Below are positions 51,369 to 63,619 of a stretch of 64,000 nucleotides of DNA, piece after piece (the stretch's first letter is position 1; each line of letters starts with the position of its first letter). The notes beneath the pieces are model-generated. The model saw only the letters and a program-made list of their open reading frames with translations. It had not been told where the DNA came from and did no database searches. A program made the translations under genes and the position numbers. Location: NCBI RefSeq assembly GCF_014356525.2, contig NC_052511.1, positions 27,420,597 to 27,484,596 on the forward strand, given 5' to 3'. Source of the stretch: Nilaparvata lugens. Taxonomy: Eukaryota > Arthropoda > Insecta > Hemiptera > Delphacidae.

Positions 51369-52044
51369 ACAGAAGTTATTCTACATTTGAAAAGATTATT
51401 CAGTCGAATTTGTTGGAAAGTGAGTTACTAAAACTAGGTATGATGTTTTCTTTTTTTGAGTGGAGGTGAGATAGAATAGAATAGAATATAAATGGGGTGG
51501 ATACGAATCACTCTCCTTGGATGCCTTTCAATATCTTGGCCAGCTTACTAATGTGTTTAGCAGTGATAAAATTACTGCGAAATAAACCAAGAATGAAGTA
51601 AATACCAAAAATGAGTGTAGGGTCAAAACATACATACCTTATAAATCTTTCAAAAAATGTATCATCACTACCAGTACAGAAATTGATACACTGAAGCCTT
51701 GTTTTGAAAACGGAAGTTAGGCTTCATTTGAAAAGATTTTTCTAACGAATTTGTTGGAAACTGAGTTTTTTTACAAAAACTAGGTAGGCCTATGATATTT
51801 CGTTTTTAATGGGTGGACGTAAGATAGAATATAATCGAATACAATGAACTCGTAGGTAGATAAGAATCACTCTCTTCGGATGCCTATCAATGTATTGGTC
51901 AGCACCTCCACTTATAGCTTACTAATGTGTTTCTCAGTAGTACAATACCAAGAATGAGTATAGAATCAAAACGTACTGTACAAATCTTCCAAATGTATCA
52001 TCACTACCAGTACAGAAATTGAAACACTGAAGTCCTTGTTTGCC
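51369..52044. repeat. Tandem duplication of a 342-bp unit, diverged
   Basis: A unit from 51369 (CAGAAGTTATTCTACATTTG) recurs at 51711 (CGGAAGTTAGGCTTCATTTG). Shared landmarks in order are GAATTTGTTGGAAA, AGATAGAATA, GAATCACTCTC, GCTTACTAATGTG, CCAAGAATGA and ATCACTACCAGTACAGAAAT. Confidence 0.85.
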
Positions 52045-55000
52045 GTACTGGGACTGTTGAAAGGAATCAAAGAAGGCCTACTCTCTGCACACTGAACTGG
52101 AGGTGAAACCCAGTGACTTGTAACGCACCCGGAATTTACAAAGCAGATACGTAGGCCTACTGATGTGAATTTGATGATTTTGATCCGATTCTACTTTAGC
52201 TGATTTGAACTTGTTACCAGAACAGAGGTTTTAATATGTGAGTTTAAACATGCTTTCTTATCTGCTTGAAGCTTGAGTTTTTCTTCAGAGTGAAACATTT
52301 CCAAACTTCTCTCGTCCTCTTCACACAACATCAATGAACACAGCCGAGAATTAAGAATGGCTCCATCAAACAATCAACTCTGTTCTAAAGCAATGCAATG
52401 CAACCACAGGTGCGACCTGCTTTTGTCATTCATTGTCTGCTTTGCGCACACATTAGTATGCCGCAGTTGAGGCGCATTATTTCAACAGAATAGCTGTTGG
52501 GAAACATGTTCGTCTCAGATTTCGTGCTCTGACAGCACTGAGGTGCCAAGCGGTGCGCTCAATCACTGTGAATTAAAAATTAATCCCAACCGTCACGGCG
52601 CATTATCAACGCGTTTCTTATCAGATCAATGTGGCATATAAAGTACATAAATCGTCTCGTAACACTCTTCAATAGATCAGAGAATAATAATAGGTACTGC
52701 AGAAGTACGAGACAGTGTAGCACTAGGTCGGAAAATGATAATAGAAGTCTAGGCTATAGTACAGCATCACCAATTGAATAGAATGTCCCTGAATTATCCT
52801 TGGAAGAATCATAATAACCTGCACTCCATAGATTACTGGTTCTGATGATTTGAAGTTAGATAAGTATGAAATTGACGGTTGTTGAAGTATAACGCGTAGA
52901 TGGTAGATAGATACAAATTGGGTACAGTAGACACTTTCGTAAAAAATCGCATCTTCAAATCTGTCTCTCACAATGTGAGTTGTCAAATGTACAGCATATT
53001 CCGTTACAAAAATGTCAAAGTTTATGAAATTCGCTTGAGTATATTTTTCTATTATAGTGTACTCTATTTTCTAATTTAAGTTAGTCATTATGTCTCTCAG
53101 TGGTAGACTATATATTTATTATCTTGCCTATTAAGACATTCGAAAACAACTTGATGTATCTTCAAGTTCAATTGCAACAACAAGTTCAACCGCTTGTGGT
53201 TATCTAAAACTGGATGACTGCAAGTGATAATGAAGAGAAGAACTAATGAGAGAGCATGAGATGGAGAGAGTGAGAGACGAAATGAGAGAGTCAACCTTTC
53301 TAATGGAAGTTGGCATTCCGACAGAGCAAGCATACCAGGTTAATAAACGGATCACAAGTAAAGGTAAAATAAGCATAAATATGCTAATATGGCCTTGGCC
53401 TTGCTTTGGCCGCTGCTCCGATCTCTTCCATGATAAATCCTCCTCATTGGCCTTCAATAGCGGTCAACTATAAATTGTTTGCTTCATGTCTTGTGGATGC
53501 GCTCAGCTACATTCGTCCTGCATTTATATTGACCGGATTAAATTAGTTGTCAAGTGAAGCTGGATGTATGAACATTATGTATTAGCTGGATGTAGAGAAA
53601 AGTATGTTTGAGAGCTTGTATGACGTGTGTAATGTTATTTGGTTACTTGTTATTCGAGGTAGTCTACAGTGCTGAATCTCACCCTTGACTTTTATGATTT
53701 GATTTTTGATTCATGAATTCCAATTATTTATTTCTTAGTGTCATTTCTCAAAATCAGAGAGCGCAAGTTTGCATTACTGATGTCATTCATTCATTACTTA
53801 GTTTTGGTTTAAAACTAGAAGAGTAATGTAATATTAAGTGACAAGTGATGTAAAAATCGAAACCAATGTCACACATGCTGGTGAATTTCTTATAAAATCT
53901 TATTCTATATATTCTTATTCTATATATACTTGGTGCCTATCTATGACACTTTGCAACAACATTGGTTGACGGAGCGCTTATTAAAATACATTTTTTATTC
54001 ATATAATTTTATTAGTGAATGTATTTTATTATACCTTACTCTAGTAGTACACACAGACGTTGAGTTGTAGTCAATGATCTCAGCTGCTTTGGGCTGTAGA
54101 AAATGTAGAATTTGGTACAAATCCTCTAGGATCCTTAATACCAACCCTGGAGTATATTGGATTATTATTTGTGCTGCAGTGATTGAGTTTCACTGATCAG
54201 TGATTGAATATTCAGTTCACCATTTTCGCGTTCAAAACGCTTTCACTATTTTGAATCAATATTCATCTCCCCTGATGAAGATAAAATGTCGCCCAAAATC
54301 TATGAATAAATTTGCAATAAACTATCAACAAAAAAAAACAAGTTTACCCAATTTGGCAGTTTCTCCAAATACAGCAAGTTGATTCTTATTGATGAATGGA
54401 ACATAATATATCTAATTTGAGAAACGAGTGGTATATTTATATTCTTCACTATTGATCATCGAAATTCCTCCTATAACGCTTTCAATACGGCCAATTGAGG
54501 ATATAGTTTAATTATTGTTGGTCAATAATAATAGTTCATTCAATAATGAACATGCAATACTGAATGAGGATAAAGGTCGATCAGAGACTCTTTCTCGAGA
54601 CATACACCTTTCAAAGTTGAGAGCTATTCAAAGTTTGAGACATTCAACTAGGAAAGTTAACTCTGGATGTAACTCTTGTCCTACCAATTGCTGTACAGTA
54701 TCTCGAGATTTGAAACTGTATTAGCAGCCGTTAGAGCGTAGCGTCGCCCTTGTGAAAGGAAGTCGGTCAGTTGCCTCGTAAAAGTTCTGTTCGGTTGGAA
54801 AACAGTCTGAAAGTGGTGGACGGTAGGCGATATTTATTGCCTGAAACTCACCTTCTGACTCCACTCATGTCCGCGGCGAGGAGCAAGTCCGTTTGGGGCG
54901 GAGTCACAATCTTTGACAAGGGTCGACTGTGATTTACAAAAATGCATTTTCAATTTTTTTTTGGAACTCTGGCTGAAGTGCAGGCAATAAACTGCAACTG

Positions 55001-57431
55001 ACCGATGGTCTGGAAATCCCCTCAAGGTTAATCCTGTTTCTCTGTTGAGAGTTTTTTCTCCAATTGTAACTTGTAACACAATGAACCAGGAGCTCCCTTC
55101 ATGCTGGTTGTACTGTATTTTGGATGATTCTTTTGACCGATCCACAGATTTAAAATATTCAGGATTAAGAATGTGTTGAAAAAAATGTATTCTCAGTACA
55201 AAGTCTAAAATTCTTACCTCTGGCTCAGATGCTCTTGATTGGCTGAGGTTATATCAATTGGAAAATTAACTTCATAAGAGTGTTTTTATGTATACAGTAA
55301 TTTCATCTTTTGACAGAACTATTTGACTAGTAGTCAAGTAGAACATTTCAATATCTTAATATCTTGATGATTTATTACTTATTGACGCTCTCTGTTGTAG
55401 AGAAAACGATATTTCCCTTTTTCAAGTACATATTTTAGTAACTCAGGTAGAACGTGCGCCTCGGTATTTGAATATCATTGACTCGTACATTAGACCTAAA
55501 TCAAAGTAAATACATACAAAATACTCCATAACAACAAAATTTCTTCTTAATACATCAATTGAACCATTCATACCTTGAAATTCTTTGACACATTTCACTG
55601 AGTATCAGTAGCAGTGTCCTTGAAGTACAATTAGTTCAAATATTGAACAGGAAAATAATATATTTAAATATATGACTTTGACTTTGAATAGAATGGGAAA
55701 ATTATGACTGTCTGAATCAAGAACATTTGTAAAGTACAGTATTACCTCTTATAGAAATATTCATCATTGTAATATTTTATGAACATTGTAGAATATACTT
55801 CAGTCTATTTCATTGTAATTTCTACTTAGTAACGGATAGTTGATTACAACTATCATGAGCCATTCCCATTTTTATATCTTGAGCAAATGAACTAGGCAAA
55901 GCAACTAGAAAAGAAAACATTGTTAACCAGCTGAATAGAACTTTTTACATCTTCCGCATCGCTCTATATCGGGGGCACTGGAAGATATTAAATTGTCCTA
56001 GCATTTATAAGTGAAATCCTTCTCATGTTCTGCATTAACGACTCTAAGAAATAATAAAAGCTACATACCTCTTTCGGACTTGAGGTTTGTAGTAGTCCAT
56101 AACAACGGCAATAAACTGTAACGGTGAAACAAGTTGAGGATTAACCAACTGTAGAGAGTAGAAGAGTGTTTTCTCATGGTGAATTAGCTATAATTCGATT
56201 GCTATGAGGATCGAACCATAGTCATCTTCAATCCGCATATTATAAAGCTTTCAATACTCATCGCGGTATGATTCTTTGTTTGTGATCTACGGAGCAACGT
56301 TAGCTTCACAAACCACAGACAAAATCAACCGTAATGTTTCCTAGTCATTTGTAATCTTCCGTTAACAGAATAAGATGTAACATATTGTGTGTGAAAATAA
56401 TCTGCGGCTACCTTGTGTATTGTGTTGTTAAGTTAGTAACTCTTGGTGTATATTGTTTGTTTATGATTAGAGCTTCAGTTTGTTTCCTGCTTGCTCCTCT
56501 GGTGGTTAGTACTGTAACTGATTTTCAAGTTCTGGTCTTTTGACTTAGCAGTAAGAGCTACATCCTATTTCCATTGTACACATAATATAATTATCAGATT
56601 GGCTATCATTTGAACATGCATATCTACATCTACATTGCTGACATATTGAATAAAAGTAGTTTATAGGCCTACTGTAGATAAAATATAACTAATTCTCTTA
56701 AATCACGTATCTTCCTGTAAATTCTCGATTTTAATCTCAAAATTCAATGCTTCAACCTTCAACAACTAGCCGTTTCATCACAATGCATATTATATCTATT
56801 GAATGACGATGAGTTAATGAATATATGATTCATAGCAATGTCAGTGGCCCTGGAATCGATCATCAGGATTATGTGAATTCGTGAATCACGACAATCTAGA
56901 AGTTGAAGCAGTCCAGTAGTTCTACTCCTGAGATTCAAGTATTCTATACTGAATATATTCTATAAAAGGTTCAAATTTGTATATAGTAACTTATAAAAGC
57001 TTTCCCTGTAGTTCAAATCGCTCTTCCATCACCGTATCGTATCATTGATTATCATGATCAAGTCATTATCGTTATGGTCTATTCTCTTATGGGGATAGTG
57101 GCTGTACTTTTGTTTCAAAAAACTCAACTATCAAAAACTTTTGGAATGATACCAACCAATAATTTCTAACTCAACTTATCCGCCTTTTTGATAGTCCTTT
57201 TTTATACCATAAGCTAGTTTGACTAAATTCATGATTTTTTTTTAAATTTCAACCACTGACTTGAATGGATCTCAAAGATCAAAGAAAATTGTTTATGAAC
57301 AGTAAACAATTGTTATAAATCAAAGAATTTTTCATAATTTGGCAGCTTTTGTTCTTATCAACTCTGTAGCTATCAGTTGATAGAGTTATAATGATATAAA
57401 TGCTATATAGATAGTAGATCTAATTCAGAAC
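52045..57431. other. Non-coding region, nothing firmly recognisable
   Basis: Relatively GC-rich islands occur near 52440-52640 and 54720-54920 and could be regulatory or untranslated exons. The second includes a candidate minus-strand exon listed separately. Confidence 0.4.
54853..55144 (-). other. Speculative minus-strand exon ending at a consensus donor
   Basis: A minus-strand frame of about 98 codons ends at CAGAAG-GTGAGTTT, a strong donor at 54852. The translated sequence (for example CDSAPNGLAPRRGHEWSQK) resembles no family I know. It may be chance or an untranslated exon. Confidence 0.15.
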
Positions 57432-58755
57432 GATGCTCTGGAATGTCGTAGTGTAGTACAATATTTTGGCCCGATTTCGTGATTAATGTCGATCATTCAT
57501 CATATGTGAAAGGTAGTGTCGGTGTTCAGACTAGGTATCATACAAAATAACGGATGTGGCCGTCTGCTTCTTTCGGCAGATTCTCCTTTCTTCAACCAGC
57601 ATATGCAGGAAGAAGGAAGGCCGGCCAACACTCGTATCATAGTAAAGTATAAGGAAAATAGCGAATAGAGAGAAGCAAGTGGGGAATGGCAATGAACGGG
57701 TGTGAGGAGGAGGCAATTTAGGAGAGCAATTACGAGAAGGAATAGATCGGCGAAAGGTGAATGGAGAAGGAGGTGAATTTGATGGTGGGAAGAAGATAGG
57801 CTGTTAAATAATCAGAGGAGACAAACGTAACGATGATGTTAGCGGATGGAAACATGTAGGATAAGAAGGAATAGAATAATATGAAGAAGAAGGTGGAGAA
57901 GAAGAATAAGATGAAGAAAAAAAGAAGAGGAAGAGGGAAGAGGAATCAGTATATGTAAAGGAACGAGTGGGGAAATAAACGAAGAATTTAAACAACAGTA
58001 AAACATAGAAGAAGAGAAGTACTGTAGTTAATTGAGAAGTAGTGGTCGGTTATTAGAATAGATATAGGATAGGATAGCACATTAGGATAGAATAGTTCCC
58101 ACAAACGTCCGTTTGATAGCGTGGAAGCTACAGTACATGTTGCAGATTGGATAAAAAACATTATTATTTTATTGGAATCTCGATTGTGAAGGAAGCTGAA
58201 ATGCATTGAGAACTATCTGTTACCTGTGATGAGTCAATCTTCATGAATAGCTGCAATACGCTGTTGGCTAGTTGAAAATCCAATCCGATGTACGATCGAA
58301 TGAACATGATGAGTTGAGACTGTTTGGAATTGATGAAAGCAATGGTAAACCACAACTCATGAAATCGAAGAGATAATGCAGAAGTTTGCATACATTATTC
58401 TATATACATTCATTGTTTTTATCTTGTTATTTTTCTGAAAAAATGTGTAAAATATCTAAGAATCACGCATGAGAAATGGTAGTGATAATTAAGGTTGTAC
58501 GATGTGACGATTAAGGTTGTTCAGATCGTAGATTGTAGGTGAAGTATTGTAGAAGTAGGTATAAGTGATGAGTATGTTAACTAATTTTTATCAACTAATT
58601 TACAACAGGTTTCTGAAGATATAAAATATCAATTCATAGGTTATTTAGCTATATAACTTCTATTTCTTTAGCTATACAACTTGAATTCACATTAATGCTC
58701 TGGAATGCTGTAGCCTGTAGCTCCATATTTTTGCCCGATTTGGAGATAAGCAGTA
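57432..58755. repeat. 60-bp direct repeat pair around a purine-rich block
   Basis: GATGCTCTGGAATGTCGTAG at 57432 recurs in similar form at 58695-58755 (ATGCTCTGGAATGCTGTAG ... GCCCGATTT), directly next to inverted copy D. Between them, 57640-57960 is strongly purine-rich on the plus strand (GAAGAAGAAGG-type). Open frames there are low-complexity artefacts. Confidence 0.6.
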
Positions 58756-59258
58756 AAAATCTGGTGTGGCGCACTCACACAACTTTCCTTGCCGATATGA
58801 AAATTGATCACATGACGCTAGTGTTCTCGCGCATCTCAAGTCTACTATTCAAAGATATGAGAGAGCTGGTAATAAAACAATAACGCTGGAGATACACGAG
58901 GTCTGCTATCTCTTCGTAGTGAATGATTTAATAGAACCAACACTTGCCAACAGTTTGCAATTTAATAATCACATTTTCTCGAATTTCAAGCTTATTTTCA
59001 ATTTTAGGTAAAAATGTTACTGAACATTAATTGCAGAGATTTTCATGCTCTATCTTTTCAACTTGAAATTTGTTGTTTAAATTGTATATGAAGGCTGATA
59101 ATTGAGAATCTAAAATCAAACTTTGCATAGATGGGGCGGAGCTCCTGAAATTTTTACAGATATAGTACTTGTTGCAGTTGATAGAGCTTATCGATGACCA
59201 TTTCAGGTATAACTTTAATCAAAATCGTTGCAGCCGTTTTCGAGAAAATCGCTAATTT
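58755..59258 (-). mobile_element. Hairpin-ended interspersed repeat, copy D, inverted and truncated
   Basis: It begins AAAAATCTGGTGTGGCGCAC and CACACAACTTTCCTTGCCG, the reverse complement of the right end of copy C. It shares the CGCTGGAGATACACGAGGTC and AAAATCGTTGCAGCCGTTTT blocks with it in inverse order. The other end (with the hairpin) is missing. Confidence 0.8.
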
Positions 59259-61210
59259 CCCTTACAGCTTACCATTTCTTTAAAATATATTCTACAGCTC
59301 GCAAGTATCTCCTCATCTAAAACCCTTCTCACTCTCCACGCTTTATCCTCTTCTTTTCTATTGACTACTATAAGTAGTGCTCTTCAGCAGAGTTTAGATG
59401 ACGACATCGGAACAATGGAAAGCATTCTTTGCAGTCCTGGTAATGTATATATGTTGTCCCCAAGAGTGCTGTGCTATGCGTATTGTTCCTCGACCCTATA
59501 AAGTTACTTCGCGGCTGAGATTTAGTGAGATTCACTCTGAACCGTCAGCATTCCTTATGAATACCATCCACGCTTTCAATTGAAACAATGCTGACAGTTT
59601 GAATTGAATGTCACTATAAAGATTCACTTTACACATTGGCAGCATTTCTGATGAATAACATCAATAACATCCCATTCGAACAATGGTGACAGATCTAAGT
59701 GAATTTTCAAAAGGTTCGATTCTCTAGAATGCAGCAGTGGCAGTAGACAACTCTTCCGTTTCCTGACCCCTCCTTATTTGGTCGGTCATCCTTAGCCAAG
59801 CGAAGACGCACTCTGTATTGCCGCTGGACTGGTTGTCAACGCAGGATGCAGGATCAAGGACCTGAAAGAGGGAATCTAGCATCTGTTGTTATTGAACGAT
59901 CCTGAGGACAACTGTTGATTTCAACTCGCACTAACTGCGAGTTACGGTTTGAAATACTCTTGTTGCGGCTATTTAACTTAATTTACAAAAAAGGATTAGT
60001 TTGATTGAGTATGTAAGGGTAAGAACAGAACGCTCAGGTCGATTCCAGAGTAAGTCGCGATTGCAATCTGCAATTTATTAATCTCCATGTATCAACACAA
60101 CACATTGTAAAGCATGCTTATGAATATTCTCGATAGTAAAGTCTGGACGAAATGTCATCTGTCCACCAGAATGACATTCGAATGTTTCTATCATTAACAG
60201 CTGATTAGTGATATCGATCGTAACAGAAATCTTCAGATCTCCGATTGGCTTACTATCAGCTGATTGGGTTGACGTTGGGAATCAGCTGATTATCAGCCAA
60301 TCGGAGATCTTCCTGCCTGTCGACTCTAAAGATGCCGTTTGAAAAAGCCTGAAAAAACGCTTTGTAAGTCTTGGCCCTAAGAGAGATACCATTGAGTAAA
60401 ATAGTACAAGAAGAAGAAGATGAAGGAAAAGAAGAAGAGAAGAAGAACAGATAAAAAAGGAGTAGAAGAGCAGAATCAAAAGGAGAAGAACTAGTGAAAA
60501 TAAAGAAGGCAACCATCAACATTGGCTTTCCAGCTTTGAGTTACGCTTGCTGCTCATGACTCACTCAGATCAGTCAGTCAGCATCATAAGCATCAGCATT
60601 CAGCAGTGGTGTGAATTTGCAACAGCAATTAGTGAGGGTCCGCTACAGTTCATTTGGTCTGCGGCCGAGTGATTTCTATTGCCGCTCTTTCTGTTGCTTG
60701 ACTTCACCCACTCATACAGGAGGAGACCGCCAAAACTGAAACAATAACATCTACTTGACTACTTGCAACAATAAAGTTCAAAGTAGCTACAGTGTCTGTG
60801 CAGTTACTAGAATCTAGGGACGATAATTATGATCAAGAAGGTGACGGAGTAAAGGAAGGAAGAATTAAAAAAGGGATGGAAAAAGTTGATTAAGGAGAAA
60901 GAAGTAATGTAAAAGTAGAATTTAAAGGAGAGGAGTGGGATGACGCAAAAGAATGTGCGGGAAGAGTGGATGGAAAGGAAGGAAGAAGGAAAAGGAGCAT
61001 ATTATATCTACATGAAAAAGAAATCAAGAAGTACAAGAATAAACATAAGATGGATGGCTAAAGAAGGAATATAGAAGGGAAAATATGAGAAGAGATATCA
61101 ATATCAGGACAAAGCAAAAGAAGCAGAATAAAATGTGTGAGTGGAAGGAGAGACGAAGATGATTTCATGATGATAATGATGATGATGATGATGATGATGA
61201 CTGTGTCAGT
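59259..61210. other. Non-coding region with palindrome and purine-rich tracts
   Basis: It holds the palindrome at 60235-60310, a purine-rich tract at 60400-60500, a longer one at 60840-61160 and a GAT microsatellite at about 61170-61200. No gene was recognised. Confidence 0.45.
60235..60310. repeat. 76-bp near-perfect palindrome
   Basis: Arms of 31 bases start AGATCTCCGATTGGCT and end CAGCTGATT on the left. The right arm is the mirror, with about four mismatches and a 14-base loop. Each arm contains an E-box CAGCTG. Confidence 0.85.
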
Positions 61211-61440
61211 TGAACGATGAAAAGTGGAGCGAAATCGAATCGATTTTGGCGCGCTTTATTTTGGCGCGAAACGAACTGGCGCCATCGCAATCATCGTATT
61301 TTCTTCTGCAATTGTATGCAGTAAAAAACAATTATTTTCCAACTACAACTCTGCTGGCAAGATTCTTTCAAGCTTATAGTAATGTGGAACCACCATTGCA
61401 ACACGTTTCCTCACTGCTGGAAGAAGTTCAACGTGAATAG
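61211..61440 (+). other. Unrecognised 76-codon open frame
   Basis: From TTG at 61211 the frame reads NDEKWSEIESILARFILARN, then YFLLQLYAVKNN and ends SSLLEEVQRE with a stop at 61440. There is no ATG in this frame near the start. The composition is more protein-like than most chance frames here, but I know no homologue. It overlaps the E2F-like sites. Confidence 0.2.
61244..61271 (+). promoter_or_regulatory. Pair of E2F-like sites
   Basis: TTTTGGCGCG at 61244-61253 and TTTTGGCGCGAAA at 61259-61271 match the E2F/DP consensus (TTTSSCGC and its complement). A GGCGCC lies just downstream. In a very AT-rich region this concentration is notable. Confidence 0.4.
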
Positions 61441-62157
61441 TTTTAGCCTCACTCAAAATGTGATAATGAGTAAAATCTATGAGTATTATTGGGGGGACTT
61501 CGAAGTTAATCCCTACACATCTCTAAGGTTGATTCGAATAAGAATTTAATCTTTAGATTTTTAAGAAACATGATGATACGATAGTTTGTGCGTTTATTTG
61601 TTCATATTGCATATAAATTCAAACATTTAATGTTGACCTTTAAAAGGAATTAATAATACTCATATACTGCTTAGAATGTTGAACTCCGTTGTGAACTGTT
61701 GATGAGATGGTGACGGAATGAATTACCGGTTGTGAACGGTTCTGAACCACCCTATTCGACGAGTAGTTTAAATAAGACTAGAATAATCATAACTAATGAA
61801 TTATTTGAATGAACTAATGAAACATAATTTTAATATGCGAGTCTTCCGCTGATTAATGTTTCAAATGACTATTGCTGTGAGATTCAAGTTGACACTTGAC
61901 ATTCAAGTCTCCAATACTTTCATGTAACCTCGAAATCAAGCTAAGAACAGCCTAATATTATATCTAAAACACTAATTTAATAAATCTATTATTGAACAAA
62001 AAGCTCTATCAATCTTTTTTCTTCACTGCGATTCTATCATTCTCTACACCGCTAATTGGAAATTAAACCTGTTCAGCTGCATTTTTATATCCTACTTATC
62101 CTCCTTTCCTGCGAATTATATTCAAATATAATTTCACTCTCACTCCATGAATCTGTC

Positions 62158-62313
62158 TCATTCGGAACTCTCTATCTCCAATGTGTACTGAGTTATGATT
62201 TTTTAAAAATGAGTGAAATATGAAGAAAAAATCAATTTTGATGAATTTTAGTTTTTGATCAACAATATCTTCCGATAACTCAGTACACATTGGAGATAGA
62301 GAGTTCCGAATGA
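62158..62313. repeat. Perfect 39-bp inverted repeat with a 78-base loop
   Basis: The left arm 62158-62196 (TCATTCGGAACTCTCTATCT onward) and right arm 62275-62313 are exact reverse complements. The loop 62197-62274 occurs at 63620-63697 in the opposite orientation relative to the right arm. Confidence 0.95.
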
Positions 62314-62579
62314 TATCATTTTATTCAGAATTTCATAATCTAGAAAAAAGGCGAGAGCAAATTTTTCTGTCCGATTACGATATTTGGCAGAAATAGCTGA
62401 AAACTGGAAAATGAGCCGAAAATACAAGGTTTTTGGGCCATCCTGTATCTAGCACAAGGAAATTTTGCATGAAGAAATTGGTACTGGACTTCTCTCATTT
62501 ACCCAAATAATATATAAAAAAATCAGAACCATAATATAAATTGCAAGCACACCCCCTTTTTTATGTCTATATTGACTGG
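62275..62579. repeat. 305-bp direct repeat, copy 1
   Basis: It runs from the right arm ACACATTGGAGATAGAGAG through GGCAGAAATAGCTGAAAACT and CACACCCCCTTTTTTATGTC. Copy 2 is at 63698-64000, 1423 bp away. It is non-coding and unclassified. Confidence 0.93.
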
Positions 62580-63619
62580 ACTACCTTTTTGATTGAGCTG
62601 GAGTTGTGAAAACTTGTTGATTGTGATTGAGTCAAATCAATTTGAATATTTGAATTTTCATCTTTCTTGTATTATCGTTTGTTGTCATGACCATAAAATT
62701 GCTTTTCTCTTATTGGCTAAGTTGAGATTAGTTGAATTTACCTCTTAATAACCTCGTATCTATTATAATTACAACAAAATCGCTACTCTCTTATTGATTG
62801 GTTGAATTCTCCATTTGTTCATTCTCTATGTTTGATTTTTGACCTGTTGTCAGAACAACTGAATTGCTGCTGTCATATTGGCTAGTTTATAATTGTCTAA
62901 AATCCATCTTGAATCACTTTTCCCTATCATAGTACAGCCAAAACCGTTAATATAATAAAAATATCTACAATTTCCGGATTTTTTTCTACAATCAAATCTC
63001 ACTCTACGAAAATATTTTTCCATGAATAGTTTACAGCAAATTAAAGAGGAAATTATATTGTACATTTCAAGATCAAGTAGTGATTTTTATAATAGGGGAT
63101 TACCGAGATACATAGCTTTGAATATAGAAATTGGCCATTTTTTGTGTATTGGAATATGGGCTTAAGTACACTTAACAATAAATTTTCCACTTTTCGACCG
63201 AATTTGACTAATGATGCATGATTTTGGACCGCCTTGACGAGCCGAGAAGAGTGAAGTGTAGTGCGATGAAATCTGAGCATTGTGTCAGAAGTTATAAGTG
63301 TTTGAAACTATGATCCTTGAGGTGTCCTTAAGCGCGCCTCTTCACTAGGAAATACTGAAATGAAGTGCATTTAACGGGTGATTCTCATAGAACATAGTCT
63401 TATGAACTTATGTCATTGTGCAAAATATCAATGTGAAGACTATGTAGTTGGTGATGATGGTTGAAGCTGAAAATTAGGTGTTTTTCACAATACAAGGAGC
63501 ATTGTTGTCAGGTGTACCTGAAAATCTATATGAAATAGAGCGCTCCACCTGATCTCAGATTGTAGAGCACAAGAATACGCCCAGAGGGATTTTGAATTTT
63601 ACATCTAAATGGTAACAAT
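62580..63619. other. Spacer between the two repeat copies
   Basis: AT-rich with several ATTGGCT-type motifs. No gene was recognised. Confidence 0.4.

Noticed and set aside
57531..57995. Ser/Phe-rich minus-strand frames
   Set aside because: They come from the purine-rich low-complexity tract and have biased composition.
60256..60522. Ser/Leu-rich minus-strand frames at 60256-60522
   Set aside because: Low-complexity translation of a GAAGAAGA-type tract.
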